From contig JAGGRA010000048.1 of the NCBI GenBank assembly GCA_018613035.1, positions 1 through 64,000 on the forward strand: a stretch of 64,000 bases of DNA. The letters run 5' to 3'. The stretch comes from Pseudomonas sp. ISL-84. GTDB lineage: Bacteria > Bacillota > Bacilli > Bacillales > Cytobacillaceae. The notes beneath the pieces are model-generated. The model was given only the letters and a program-made list of their open reading frames with translations, was not told the origin of the DNA and made no database searches. Each line of letters opens with the position of its first letter. Positions within the stretch are counted from its first letter, which is position 1. Below, piece by piece: positions 33,942-42,445 of this stretch. A program made the translations under genes and the position numbers.

Positions 33942-35285
33942 ATGTCAGGCTCAATGTTGATTTTAGTAGCGATGGCTGGTATCTTTACGCTATTGTTCCT
34001 AGTTATGAAAACAAAGCTTCATGCTTTTGTAGCTTTGCTGCTTGTGAGTTTGCTAGTTGGTATTGCTGCAGGAATGCCGCTTGGTGATGTTATACAGTCT
34101 GTACAAAATGGAATGGGCGGTACGCTTGGTTTCGTAGCAGTTGTCGTGGGTCTTGGTGCCATGTTTGGCCGAATGCTAGAAGTTTCTGGCGGTGCTGAAA
34201 GACTTGCACAGACAATGATTAAGAAATTCGGTGAGGACAAGGCACAATGGGCGCTAGGTATTACAGGTTTTATCGTAGCAATCCCAGTTTTCTTTGATGT
34301 TGGTTTCATTATTCTTGTTCCGATTGTTTATGGACTGGCAAAGAAAACAGGTAAGTCATTGCTTTACTATGGTATTCCTCTTTTGGCCGGTTTGGCTGTC
34401 ACGCATAGCTTCATCCCGCCGACTCCAGGACCGATTGCGGTTGCTGATTTAATTGGTGCAGATCTTGGCTGGGTTATCTTATTTGGTGTTATAGCCGGTA
34501 TTCCTTCTATGATTATTGCCGGTCCTTTATTTGGAAGGTATATCGCGAAAAAAATTCATGTAACTGTGCCTGAATACATGCAAATTGAAGAAAAAGAGTA
34601 TGATAAAGAGCTTCCAAGCTTTGGACTTATTGCGAGCATCATCTTTATTCCGCTTGTTCTTATTCTAGTAAACACAGTATCTGGCGTTCTATTGGAGGAA
34701 GGCAATGCGCTAAGATCGTTCTTTACATTTATGGGACATCCTTTTGTTGCTTTGACAATTGCTACATTATTGGCGTTCTATAGCCTTGGAACAAAACGAG
34801 GCTATACTCGCCAGGAAGTACAAGATATTGCAACAAAGTCTTTAGAGCCAGCTGGTATCATTATTCTTGTGACAGGTGCCGGCGGTGTGTTCAAACAGGT
34901 TTTAATTGATTCAGGTGTTGGACAGGTATTGGGAGATATGATGGCTGCTTCTGCGCTGCCTCCAATCTTACTGGCATTTTTAATTGCCACTTTCGTTCGT
35001 GTTGCACAAGGTTCAGCGACAGTAGCGATGGTTACAGCTGCTGGCCTGATTGCACCGCTGATTGAAACGATGGGACTCGAAGGACCAGTACTTGGACTAA
35101 TTGTTATTTCAATTGCTGCTGGTGCAACGATTTTCTCTCACGTTAATGACTCAGGCTTCTGGCTTGTCAACCGTTACTTTGGCCTTGACGTAAAAGATAC
35201 GCTGAAATCATGGACTGTAATGGAATCATTAATTGCTGTAGTCGGTTTTGCGACAGTATTTATACTTGGCTTCTTTATTGCCTAA
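33942..35285 (+). CDS. gntP: Gluconate permease GntP
   Basis: A 447-aa GntP-family gluconate:H+ symporter with about 12-14 helices. Motifs include GLGAMFGRMLEVSGGAERLA, IPVFFDVGFIILVPI, HSFIPPTPGPIAVA and SHVNDSGFWLVNRYFG, all typical of GntP. The ATG follows AAGGGGGAAA. It is flanked by 6-phosphogluconate dehydrogenase and gluconokinase, making the uptake-phosphorylation-oxidation route complete. Confidence 0.96.
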   Translation: MSGSMLILVAMAGIFTLLFLVMKTKLHAFVALLLVSLLVGIAAGMPLGDVIQSVQNGMGGTLGFVAVVVGLGAMFGRMLEVSGGAERLAQTMIKKFGEDKAQWALGITGFIVAIPVFFDVGFIILVPIVYGLAKKTGKSLLYYGIPLLAGLAVTHSFIPPTPGPIAVADLIGADLGWVILFGVIAGIPSMIIAGPLFGRYIAKKIHVTVPEYMQIEEKEYDKELPSFGLIASIIFIPLVLILVNTVSGVLLEEGNALRSFFTFMGHPFVALTIATLLAFYSLGTKRGYTRQEVQDIATKSLEPAGIIILVTGAGGVFKQVLIDSGVGQVLGDMMAASALPPILLAFLIATFVRVAQGSATVAMVTAAGLIAPLIETMGLEGPVLGLIVISIAAGATIFSHVNDSGFWLVNRYFGLDVKDTLKSWTVMESLIAVVGFATVFILGFFIA

Positions 35286-35296
35286 AATATAATGTT

Positions 35297-35340
35297 AAGA
35301 AGGAAGGAGCGACTTAATATAGAGCTGCTTCCTTCTTCTA
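35297..35340 (+). promoter_or_regulatory. Intergenic hairpin between gntP and gntK
   Basis: AGAAGGAAGGAGC and GCTGCTTCCTTCT form a long imperfect stem around a 14-nt loop, followed by TCTATTATAAT. It may be a weak terminator or an RNA-processing element that sets gntK levels. Confidence 0.55.
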
Positions 35341-35413
35341 TTATAATAATAGGGAAATTGCTGCTAAAATTAACAGTTGTCTAGCTTTTCTTTATGAAAG
35401 GAGATTATTCATC

Positions 35414-36958
35414 ATGGCTGCGACTAAATACGTAATAGGTACTGATATAGGTACAACAAGCACAAAATCGGTTTTGTTTGATCATAAAGGGCAGGTCCTT
35501 GGAAAGTTTACAATCGGTTATCCCTTACATACACCTAATCCTTCCACGGCGGAACAGGAACCAGATGAGATTTTTCAGGCTGTCCTTGGAACTATTAAAG
35601 GATGCATGAAGGAGGCTAAAGTCAGCCCGGAGGAAGTTACTTGCGTGTCCTTCAGCTCAGCAATGCACAGTGTTATTGCTGTTGACTCAGAAGGACAGCC
35701 ATTGACTAATAGCATCACTTGGGCTGATAACCGCAGTGCAAAATGGGCAGACAAGATTAAGCAGGAAATGAATGGCCATGAAATATACTTAAGGACCGGT
35801 ACTCCGATTCATCCAATGTCGCCACTCTCAAAGCTGGTATGGCTGAAGAATGAACAGCAGGATCTTTTCCAGCGTGCTTATAAATTTATTTCCATTAAAG
35901 AGTATGTTTTTTACAAGTTGTTTGGAGAGTATATTGTTGATTATTCAATTGCTTCAGCAACCGGAATGTTCAACTTAGAAAAACTTGATTGGGACGAAGG
36001 AGCTTTGGAAGTTGCAGGAATATCAAATGAAAAACTTTCAAAGCCTGTTCCCACTACTTTTTCTGTAAAAGGAATGAAGGAAGAATACAGCAGGCTCTTG
36101 GGGCTGGATAAGAATACGCCTTTTATTGCAGGTGCCAGTGATGGTGTTCTTTCCAACTTGGGTGTTAATGCAATTGACCCAGGAGTTGTTGCAGTTACGA
36201 TTGGAACAAGCGGTGCGATTCGTGCTGTGACTGATAAGCCGGTAACCGATCCGAAAGGCAGGATTTTCTGTTATGCCCTTACTGAAAAACACTGGGTTAT
36301 TGGCGGACCTGTAAATAACGGCGGCATGCTTTTCCGCTGGGTCCGAGATGAGTTTGCCGCTTCAGAAGTAGAAACAGCAAAGCGGCTTGGGATCGATCCT
36401 TATGATGTCCTTACAAAAATAGCATCAGGTGTTGCACCAGGTTCTGATGGTCTAATATTCCATCCGTATATGACCGGAGAGCGTGCACCTTTATGGAATG
36501 CAAATGCAAGAGGATCTTTCTTCGGTCTAAGCCTTCACCATAAAAAAGAGCACATGATTCGCTCTGTTCTTGAAGGAGTTATTTATAATTTGTATACCGT
36601 TTTGCTTGCTTTGGAGGAGCTTACAGGTGAACCAAGGAGGATCCAGGCAACGGGCGGATTTGCGAGGTCAGAGCTGTGGCGCCAGATGATGGCGGATATT
36701 TTCAATCAGGAAGTTGTGGTTCCGGAAAGTTATGAAAGCTCATGCTTGGGAGCAGCAATTCTTGGGTTATACGCTTTAGGTGTGGTTGATGACCTGAATG
36801 TAGTCTCAGAAATGGTTGGTGCAACCTATAGCCATCAGCCAAAAGAAGAGAGTGCGAAAGTATATCGGGAGCTTATGCCGATTTATATCCGGTTATCCCG
36901 TCTCTTTGAAAACGAATATAAAAGCATAGCTGATTTTCAAACAAAATATCTGGGATAA
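35414..36958 (+). CDS. gntK: Gluconokinase, FGGY family
   Basis: A 514-aa sugar kinase phosphorylating gluconate to 6-phosphogluconate. It has the N-terminal phosphate loop YVIGTDIGTTSTKSVLFD, NSITWADNRSAKWA, the ATP site VAVTIGTSGAIRAV and the C-terminal FGGY signature region IQATGGFARSELWRQMMADI. Length and motifs match B. subtilis GntK. The ATG follows AAAGGAGA. Last gene of the operon. Confidence 0.95.
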   Translation: MAATKYVIGTDIGTTSTKSVLFDHKGQVLGKFTIGYPLHTPNPSTAEQEPDEIFQAVLGTIKGCMKEAKVSPEEVTCVSFSSAMHSVIAVDSEGQPLTNSITWADNRSAKWADKIKQEMNGHEIYLRTGTPIHPMSPLSKLVWLKNEQQDLFQRAYKFISIKEYVFYKLFGEYIVDYSIASATGMFNLEKLDWDEGALEVAGISNEKLSKPVPTTFSVKGMKEEYSRLLGLDKNTPFIAGASDGVLSNLGVNAIDPGVVAVTIGTSGAIRAVTDKPVTDPKGRIFCYALTEKHWVIGGPVNNGGMLFRWVRDEFAASEVETAKRLGIDPYDVLTKIASGVAPGSDGLIFHPYMTGERAPLWNANARGSFFGLSLHHKKEHMIRSVLEGVIYNLYTVLLALEELTGEPRRIQATGGFARSELWRQMMADIFNQEVVVPESYESSCLGAAILGLYALGVVDDLNVVSEMVGATYSHQPKEESAKVYRELMPIYIRLSRLFENEYKSIADFQTKYLG

Positions 36959-36996
36959 AAGAAAGGAGCCTGCTGTTTTAGCACGGCTCCTTTTTG
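36959..36996 (+). terminator. Terminator of the gluconate operon
   Basis: AAAGGAGCC...GGCTCCTTT stem followed by TTTG, starting just after the gntK stop. Confidence 0.85.
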
Positions 36997-37001
36997 TATC
37001 T

Positions 37002-37640
37002 TTAGCCTTTAAGCCAACCGACAAAATCGTTTAACTGCTCCAGTGATATCAGATTATCATTACATTTTTGACTGTCCTGGCAGATGTAATTTCCCCTTTT
37101 TGTATAAGTTCCTAATTGAGATCCTTTCGTTTCAGACAGAAACATGCCGATCTCTTCAAACTTATTACAGATAGCACAGATTCCCTTTTTGCTTACAGGC
37201 TTAAAAGTTCCATGAAGACCTGACAATTTATCGTTTTGCTGGCTGATTATATACTTTCTGTTTGTGCCATTATCATTCCAGCCCAAATAGCTGATTTCCC
37301 GAAAATCGATATCTTCGAGTTCGGGCATTTTTAATTTTTTCGCCTTAGGGAACAGCTTTTTAATGGATTGGTCAGTTATAGGCTTAAAAGGAATGACATA
37401 TCCTTTTATTTCGGCTAGAAATGCCTCTGCCTGTTCTCTTTCTTTTATCTCAATGACCGGATTAAGGAGGCGCTTTTGGTCTTCGTTGAGTTCTTCAAAA
37501 AGGCCAAAAATCTTGTCTGCAGAAAGAGATTTCAGCGCATTTAACACCCCTGTATCATTTACTGACGCATGGCCGTTAATCAGAACCTGTGCCTGGGATT
37601 TAATAAAATTGTATTGATCATTTCTGATGAAAGCTTCCAC
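37002..37640 (-). CDS. FusB-type EF-G-binding protein
   Basis: A 212-aa homologue of FusB/FusC, proteins that bind elongation factor G and release it from stalled ribosomes, conferring low-level fusidic acid tolerance in staphylococci. Features are FVGWN-like YLGWNDNGTNRKYII, the treble-clef zinc site CAICNK...CQDSQKC near the C terminus, and VIPFKPITDQSIKKLFPKAK. Length equals FusB. GTG at 37640 is well spaced from AGGAG; TTG at 37646 is too close to it. In Bacillus such genes are chromosomal and not necessarily resistance determinants. Confidence 0.88.
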   Translation of the reverse strand: MEAFIRNDQYNFIKSQAQVLINGHASVNDTGVLNALKSLSADKIFGLFEELNEDQKRLLNPVIEIKEREQAEAFLAEIKGYVIPFKPITDQSIKKLFPKAKKLKMPELEDIDFREISYLGWNDNGTNRKYIISQQNDKLSGLHGTFKPVSKKGICAICNKFEEIGMFLSETKGSQLGTYTKRGNYICQDSQKCNDNLISLEQLNDFVGWLKG

Positions 37641-37783
37641 TATCAATCACTCCTAAATATGCAGCACCGAACATATCTCTTTCACTTTAAAAGGTTTTCC
37701 TAATATTGTAAATGTATAAATCGACTAGGAAATGAACTCGGCATATGAAAAAGCACTGAAATTCTTCAGTGCTTAAAAGGACT

Positions 37784-38047
37784 CTATCTCTTATAAACAA
37801 TCTTTTTAATGGTTTCAATGGATAGGTAATATTCCTCCGATAATTGGCTGATGGTTTTACCGTTCTTGAAAGCATGTTTAATCGAACGATTTCTTTCATC
37901 CAAAGCTTTTCTTGCCCCGGAGCAGGAACCCCATTTACGGTGGTCCTTTTCGGACCTTGGAATATAAATAGCTTCACCCTGTACGTATTTTTGGATTTCC
38001 GCGATCAGGTTTTCAGGTAAAACAGCATTTGCCTTTACATAACTCAT
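37784..38047 (-). CDS. CD3324 family HTH protein
   Basis: An 87-aa protein starting MSYVKANAVLPENLIAEIQK, with YIPRSEKDHRKWGS and a C-terminal helix-turn-helix (ISQLSEEYYLSIETIKKIV). It belongs to the small Mor-like CD3324 family, probable DNA-binding proteins of unknown target. The RBS AAGGAGCTG precedes the ATG. A candidate 29-aa peptide gene lies 91 bp upstream in the same direction. Confidence 0.83.
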   Translation of the reverse strand: MSYVKANAVLPENLIAEIQKYVQGEAIYIPRSEKDHRKWGSCSGARKALDERNRSIKHAFKNGKTISQLSEEYYLSIETIKKIVYKR

Positions 38048-38137
38048 TTCTGCCAGCTCCTTATTATTTTGTATCTAAAAATCAATAAGGTGCAAAGCCG
38101 ATATCAGAAATGGCATAGCTTGAATTGGCGATATAGT

Positions 38138-38227
38138 TCAATCAATTACCACCTCATGCAAAGTATCGCCAGCAATATCAGGCTTTGCATGAGACGCTGC
38201 AGTATCAGGCAATTCAATCATTGCCAT
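38138..38227 (-). CDS. Candidate 29-aa peptide
   Basis: Not recognised. ATG at 38227 stands 8 nt behind a perfect AGGAGG (TAGGAGGTGATAG), encoding MAMIELPDTAASHAKPDIAG and a further HEVVID-ending tail. An inverted repeat with 10-bp arms (38154-38163 and 38183-38192) lies inside the reading frame, and a short GTAGA/TCTAC hairpin (38247-38260) just upstream of the RBS. It may be a real peptide, a leader for the CD3324 gene, or a chance frame. Confidence 0.45.
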   Translation of the reverse strand: MAMIELPDTAASHAKPDIAGDTLHEVVID

Positions 38228-38300
38228 CTCTATCACCTCCTAAAAAGTAGATTTTTCTACATTATAAAATAAACTATACAGCAATGTATATCACGGTTGA

Positions 38301-38333
38301 AATTCGACAAAATTCGGGTGGTGCCAGGTACCC
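38301..38333. repeat. GGTACC palindromic repeat with 0A-box-like tail, copy D
   Basis: Read on the minus strand: GGTACCTGGCACC followed by ACCCGAATTTTGTCGAATT, nearly identical to copy A at 7176. The TTCGACAAA at 38303-38311 is a consensus 0A box on the reverse strand. It lies between the divergent peptide gene and helD. Confidence 0.65.
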
Positions 38334-38447
38334 ATAATTAATTTGCTTGCCCAATGCAGAGTTTTCTGATAATATGTTTTTCTGCCCACGACTACGCTCA
38401 TATATATTTCTCCATTGCGGCTGAAAAAATAAAGGAAGGAGAAACAT

Positions 38448-40715
38448 ATGCCATTTGAACATGAGCACCCCGATTTTCAACAGGAGATTCAGCGGCTGGA
38501 ATTTACGAAACGTTATATTGACGTGGTGATTAAGACATCGGAATCCAGCAAAGACCAGTTTCAGGAGAACATGAAAGAAGCTTTTGAAGACGTTGATTGG
38601 CTTGAATCCAGTTTGAGTTATTCTTCTTTATTAACGAATGCCCGCTTTTTTGAAATGTCTAAGGATGAATTAGCCCAATTGAAAAAGGCCAGAAGAAAGC
38701 CATATTTTGCAAGGATTGATTTTCACAGGGAAGACCTTAATGAAAAAGAAATCTTATACATAGGAAAAACCTCTTTATATTCCCGTGAAAATCAAGAGCA
38801 GATTATTGTTGACTGGCGGTCCCCAATTGCCAATCTATACTATGAAGGCAGGCTTGGAGAGGTTCAGTATGATTCATATGAAGAAAGCTTTCATGGTCAC
38901 CTTTCATTAAAGCGCCAATTTATGATTGAAGACGGGATTCTTGATGAAATCCGTGATATTGATTTAACCACAACAGATGAATTGCTTCAGGAATCTCTGT
39001 CAAAAAGCTCAAGCAACCGCCTCACAGAAATTATCTCGACGATTCAGGAAGAGCAGAACAAAATTATCCGCGCTGATTTAAATAAGCCGATCATTGTGCA
39101 GGGAGCGGCAGGAAGCGGAAAGACAACGATTGCTCTGCACAGGATAAGCTACTTCATTTATCAGTACAAAGAAAATTTCGCCCCCGAGCAGCTTATGATT
39201 CTCGCACCCAGCAGGCTCTTTATCGATTATATTTCAGAAGCACTCCCGGAACTTGGTGTAGAAAGAGTCCGCCAGACAACCTACCAGGAATATGTACAGG
39301 CTTGCCTGGGGGAGAAACTCGTGCTGGCTGAGGATAACAAATTAGTGAGGCTTCTTGAAAGGAATGACACCCAAGAAACACAGCTTGCTGCCTGGGCCTC
39401 GTCCATCAAAGGATCGCCTGTCTTTCAAGTCGTACTCAGCAATTACTTAAAGGATATTTATAAAAGTTTTTACCCAAAAGAGGATTTTACCGTAGATAAG
39501 TTCCGGCTGTTCAGCCATAAAAAATTCATCCAGCTTTTTAAGGATGATTATCAGTATCTTCCCCTTTATAGAAGGCTGGATAAGCTAAAAGCAGTACTTC
39601 AAAATGACCTGGCAAAGAAAAAGAAGAACATCATCAAAAAAATTGAAACCTATTATGATGAACGGATTGAACGGGCTCTCTACAGAGGGAAAGATCCGGA
39701 AAAAAGAAGGCAATATGTTTCAGAGGCCCTTGATAAAAAAGCAGACAGGCTTGAAGAAATAAAGAAGAGCATAAGAACCGCTGTGCCAAAATATATGAAG
39801 CAATTTAGGAAAAAAAGCCTGATCCGATATTATAAGGAGCTATTTGCGGACGCAGACCGCCTATCGAAGATGTCTGGAGGGAAACTTTCGGAAGAAGATG
39901 CAGGCTTGCTTTGCGAGTACAATCAGCAATTATTCAAGAAGAAGGTTTATGAGAGAGAAGACCTTGCATTAATGCTCTATTTACAGGAAAATCTTTTTGG
40001 CATCCCTAAAGAGCTCCGGGCAAAAAATATAGTTATCGATGAAGCGCAGGACTATAGCTTTATGGAGCTTCTTTCTTTAAAAAAAGCGCTGGATACTGAT
40101 ATGTTTACACTTGTCGGGGATCTGGCACAGGGAATCCACTCATACAGGGGACTAGCAAGCTGGGAGCAAGTACTTGATTATATTTTTCCGCGTGCAACCT
40201 ATACCGAACTCCAGAAAAGCTATCGTACGACAGTTGAAATTATGGAAAAGGCAAATGAATTGTTAAAGCTGCTTCCCTATTCATTTCCGGAAGTAGAACC
40301 AGTTGTCCGCCATGGGAAAAGCCCTGAGTTTATAAAAAGAAAAAATGGTCAAGACCTTGTAAAGCAGCTTGAAAACCAGGTAACTTCATTAAAGGAAGAA
40401 GGTTATAAAACTTTTGCGGTGATCGGAAAAACGATGAAGGATTGTAAGGTTCTTCACTCTCTTTTTGAGAAACATGGGGAGCTGCCTTTTAAGCTGCTGC
40501 AGGAGCAGGAAAGTATTCCGAAGGATGAAATTGTTATCGTGCCCTCCTATTTGGCCAAAGGGCTGGAATTTGATGCGGTCATCGTTTTGTCGATTGAAGA
40601 GAAATTCTCGAGAGAATCTGAGCTGGATATAAAACTTCTTTATGTTGCCATGACACGGCCGCTTCACCGTTTGTATTTTTATGGGGTGAAAGAGGACAAT
40701 TTTATATTAGGCTAA
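38448..40715 (+). CDS. helD: RNA polymerase recycling helicase HelD
   Basis: A 755-aa UvrD/Rep-like superfamily 1 protein that binds and releases stalled RNA polymerase. Walker A GAAGSGKTTIALHRI lies at about residue 218, the Walker B region VIDEAQDYS at about 529, and AMTRPLHRLYF near the end. The N-terminal coiled-coil arm (residues 1-100) probes the polymerase secondary channel, and a Lys/Arg-rich insert spans about 380-480. Length matches B. subtilis HelD (YvgS). The ATG follows AAGGAGAAA. Monocistronic. Confidence 0.95.
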   Translation: MPFEHEHPDFQQEIQRLEFTKRYIDVVIKTSESSKDQFQENMKEAFEDVDWLESSLSYSSLLTNARFFEMSKDELAQLKKARRKPYFARIDFHREDLNEKEILYIGKTSLYSRENQEQIIVDWRSPIANLYYEGRLGEVQYDSYEESFHGHLSLKRQFMIEDGILDEIRDIDLTTTDELLQESLSKSSSNRLTEIISTIQEEQNKIIRADLNKPIIVQGAAGSGKTTIALHRISYFIYQYKENFAPEQLMILAPSRLFIDYISEALPELGVERVRQTTYQEYVQACLGEKLVLAEDNKLVRLLERNDTQETQLAAWASSIKGSPVFQVVLSNYLKDIYKSFYPKEDFTVDKFRLFSHKKFIQLFKDDYQYLPLYRRLDKLKAVLQNDLAKKKKNIIKKIETYYDERIERALYRGKDPEKRRQYVSEALDKKADRLEEIKKSIRTAVPKYMKQFRKKSLIRYYKELFADADRLSKMSGGKLSEEDAGLLCEYNQQLFKKKVYEREDLALMLYLQENLFGIPKELRAKNIVIDEAQDYSFMELLSLKKALDTDMFTLVGDLAQGIHSYRGLASWEQVLDYIFPRATYTELQKSYRTTVEIMEKANELLKLLPYSFPEVEPVVRHGKSPEFIKRKNGQDLVKQLENQVTSLKEEGYKTFAVIGKTMKDCKVLHSLFEKHGELPFKLLQEQESIPKDEIVIVPSYLAKGLEFDAVIVLSIEEKFSRESELDIKLLYVAMTRPLHRLYFYGVKEDNFILG

Positions 40716-40725
40716 TGATCTAAAA

Positions 40726-40763
40726 TAGCGGCTGTCCATTTTGAGCAGCCGCTGTTTTTTTGG
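40726..40763 (+). terminator. Terminator of helD
   Basis: AGCGGCTG and CAGCCGCT pair around a short loop, followed by a T run. Confidence 0.85.
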
Positions 40764-40806
40764 TTAAAAAAGAATTTAAAAAAATATAAAAAGTTCGCTG
40801 TCCTTT

Positions 40807-40970
40807 GTTTAGGACAATTTTTCATCGGGAAGAACATCCATACAGAATAAAAAATGGCGATAAGATGCAGCAGAAAAACGAGGATTAGAAATGCTACGAA
40901 TTAATAATCCCGGCATCTGCCGTTTATATAGATAGGCGATTGCTTCCCTCAGGCAATCGCTTTATAATTT
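40807..40970 (+). ncRNA. Candidate small transcript with SigB-like promoter and its own terminator
   Basis: GTTTAG (40807-40812), a 14-nt spacer and GGGAAG (40827-40832) resemble a SigB promoter. A perfect 8-bp hairpin (GCGATTGC / GCAATCGC, 40936-40960) followed by TTTATAATTT ends the unit. Within it AGATGC and GCATCT can pair, and a 14-codon frame (ATG 40891, RBS CGAGGA) ends exactly at the terminator. Small RNA or micropeptide, unproven. Confidence 0.4.
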
Positions 40971-41051
40971 GTCAGAAATCTTAATATTAGGTCTCTAGTT
41001 AAAGCAAATGCTACAATGAAGAAATAAAGCATTGAAGGAGTTGACCTCGAT

Positions 41052-41873
41052 ATGAAGGATATCTACAGTACTTTAACTTTGCATAATGGGGTGGAGATGC
41101 CCCAATTTGGCCTGGGTGTGTATAAAGTGGAGGAAGGTCAGCAGGTTGAAGAGACCGTAAAAAATGCCATTCATTTAGGCTACAGACTGATTGATACTGC
41201 CGCTTTTTATGAAAATGAAGAAGGGGTAGGAAGAGCAATCAAGGAAAGCGGTGTGCCGAGGGAAGAGCTTTTTATTACGACAAAGGTGTGGAATACGGAT
41301 CAGGGTTATGAACAGACTCTAGCTGCGTTTGAACAAAGCTTAAAGAAGCTGGATATGGAATACATAGATTTATACTTGATCCATTGGCCGGTTAAAGGAA
41401 AATACCTTGATACATGGAAAGCTCTTGAAAAGATATACCAGAACGGAAAAGTAAAAGCCATTGGTGTAAGCAATTTTCAAATTCATCATCTAAAATATCT
41501 TATGGAAAACTCAGCTGAAAAGCCTGTAGTTAATCAAGTAGAACTTCATCCGCGGTTATCACAGGAGGAACTGAGGGCTTTTTGTGATGAACACGATATT
41601 AAAGTAGAGGCATGGTCTCCGATTGCCAGAGGAAGGGTATTGGATGATCCAGTGATTAAGGAAATTGCGGTCAAACACGGTAAGTCAACGGCCCAAGTCA
41701 TCCTAAGATGGCATCTTCAAAACGGCATTATCATTATTCCAAAATCAGTCCATGAGGAGAGGCTTAAGGAAAACACTGATCTTTTTGATTTTGAATTAAG
41801 TTTGGATGAGATGAATCGAATGAATCAATTAAATATAAACGAACGATACGGTCCAGATCCGGATACATTTTAA
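41052..41873 (+). CDS. Aldo/keto reductase (YvgN-like)
   Basis: A 273-aa NADPH-dependent reductase of the AKR5-type group. The catalytic tetrad is visible: Asp and Tyr in IDTAAFYENEEGVGRA, Lys in ITTKVWN, His in YLIHWPVKGKYLDTW. The cofactor segment IIPKSVHEERLKEN is near the C terminus. B. subtilis homologues reduce glyoxal and methylglyoxal. The ATG follows AAGGAG. Single gene. Confidence 0.92.
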   Translation: MKDIYSTLTLHNGVEMPQFGLGVYKVEEGQQVEETVKNAIHLGYRLIDTAAFYENEEGVGRAIKESGVPREELFITTKVWNTDQGYEQTLAAFEQSLKKLDMEYIDLYLIHWPVKGKYLDTWKALEKIYQNGKVKAIGVSNFQIHHLKYLMENSAEKPVVNQVELHPRLSQEELRAFCDEHDIKVEAWSPIARGRVLDDPVIKEIAVKHGKSTAQVILRWHLQNGIIIIPKSVHEERLKENTDLFDFELSLDEMNRMNQLNINERYGPDPDTF

Positions 41874-41892
41874 CAATAAGCAAACACAGTCA

Positions 41893-41921
41893 GCAAAGCA
41901 TCCTTAGGGGTGCTTTTTTTA
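41893..41921 (+). terminator. Terminator of the aldo/keto reductase gene
   Basis: AAGCATCC and GGGTGCTT pair around TTAG, followed by TTTTTTATTT. Confidence 0.85.
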
Positions 41922-41960
41922 TTTATCTTTTGATACAAAAGAATAGATTTTAAAAAAATG

Positions 41961-41985
41961 GTTTTAGAAATGGAATGATGGGTAA
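41961..41985 (+). promoter_or_regulatory. Probable SigB promoter of the GlsB-family gene
   Basis: GTTTTA, a 13-nt spacer and GGGTAA closely match the SigB pattern GTTTWW-N12-14-GGGWAW. The downstream family is stress-induced in B. subtilis (YwzA), which supports the call. Confidence 0.6.
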
Positions 41986-42091
41986 TTTAATTATACAAGC
42001 AGATAAGATCACCAAAAGCTGCGCAGCTACTGAATGAAAGTCTTAATCTGAACAAAAACTAATTTTAAAAACTAACAAGGAGTGATTTTTA

Positions 42092-42352
42092 ATGATGAGC
42101 TTTTTATGGGCATTAATTATAGGTGGTATCATTGGTTGGTTAGCAGGTATGATCGTAGGAAGAGATATTCCAGGCGGAATTATCGGTAACATTATTGCAG
42201 GTTTCATTGGTGCTTGGTTAGGTTCATTAATTCTTGGTGATTGGGGTCCAGTTGTAGCGGACTTTGCTATTATTCCTGCTTTAATTGGTGCTATCTTGCT
42301 TGTATTCATCGTAAGCTTTGTTATGAAAGCTATGCGTAAATCTCATGACTAA
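42092..42352 (+). CDS. GlsB/YeaQ/YmgE family stress membrane protein
   Basis: An 86-aa membrane protein with three helices and Gly-rich motifs GGIIGWLAGMIVG and GNIIAGFIGAWLGS, the transglycosylase-associated protein family (B. subtilis YwzA). The role is unknown, but it is linked to general stress. The RBS AAGGAGTGA precedes two adjacent ATG codons; either may start it. A SigB-type promoter lies 107-131 bp upstream. Confidence 0.9.
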   Translation: MMSFLWALIIGGIIGWLAGMIVGRDIPGGIIGNIIAGFIGAWLGSLILGDWGPVVADFAIIPALIGAILLVFIVSFVMKAMRKSHD

Positions 42353-42369
42353 TAGGAAATTAAATGAAA

Positions 42370-42398
42370 GAAGTCCCCGAGTGGGACTTCTTTTTTTG
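42370..42398 (+). terminator. Terminator of the GlsB-family gene
   Basis: GAAGTCCC and GGGACTTC pair around CGAGT, followed by seven T residues. Confidence 0.9.
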
Positions 42399-42445
42399 AT
42401 ATTCTTTTGAGAGATTTCTCATCCAATTTCTGTTAAAATTGTTCA

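Noticed and set aside
37002-37640. Acquired fusidic acid resistance gene
   Set aside because: The FusB fold is clear, but there is no mobile-element context and base use matches neighbours, so it is better seen as a chromosomal EF-G-binding protein.
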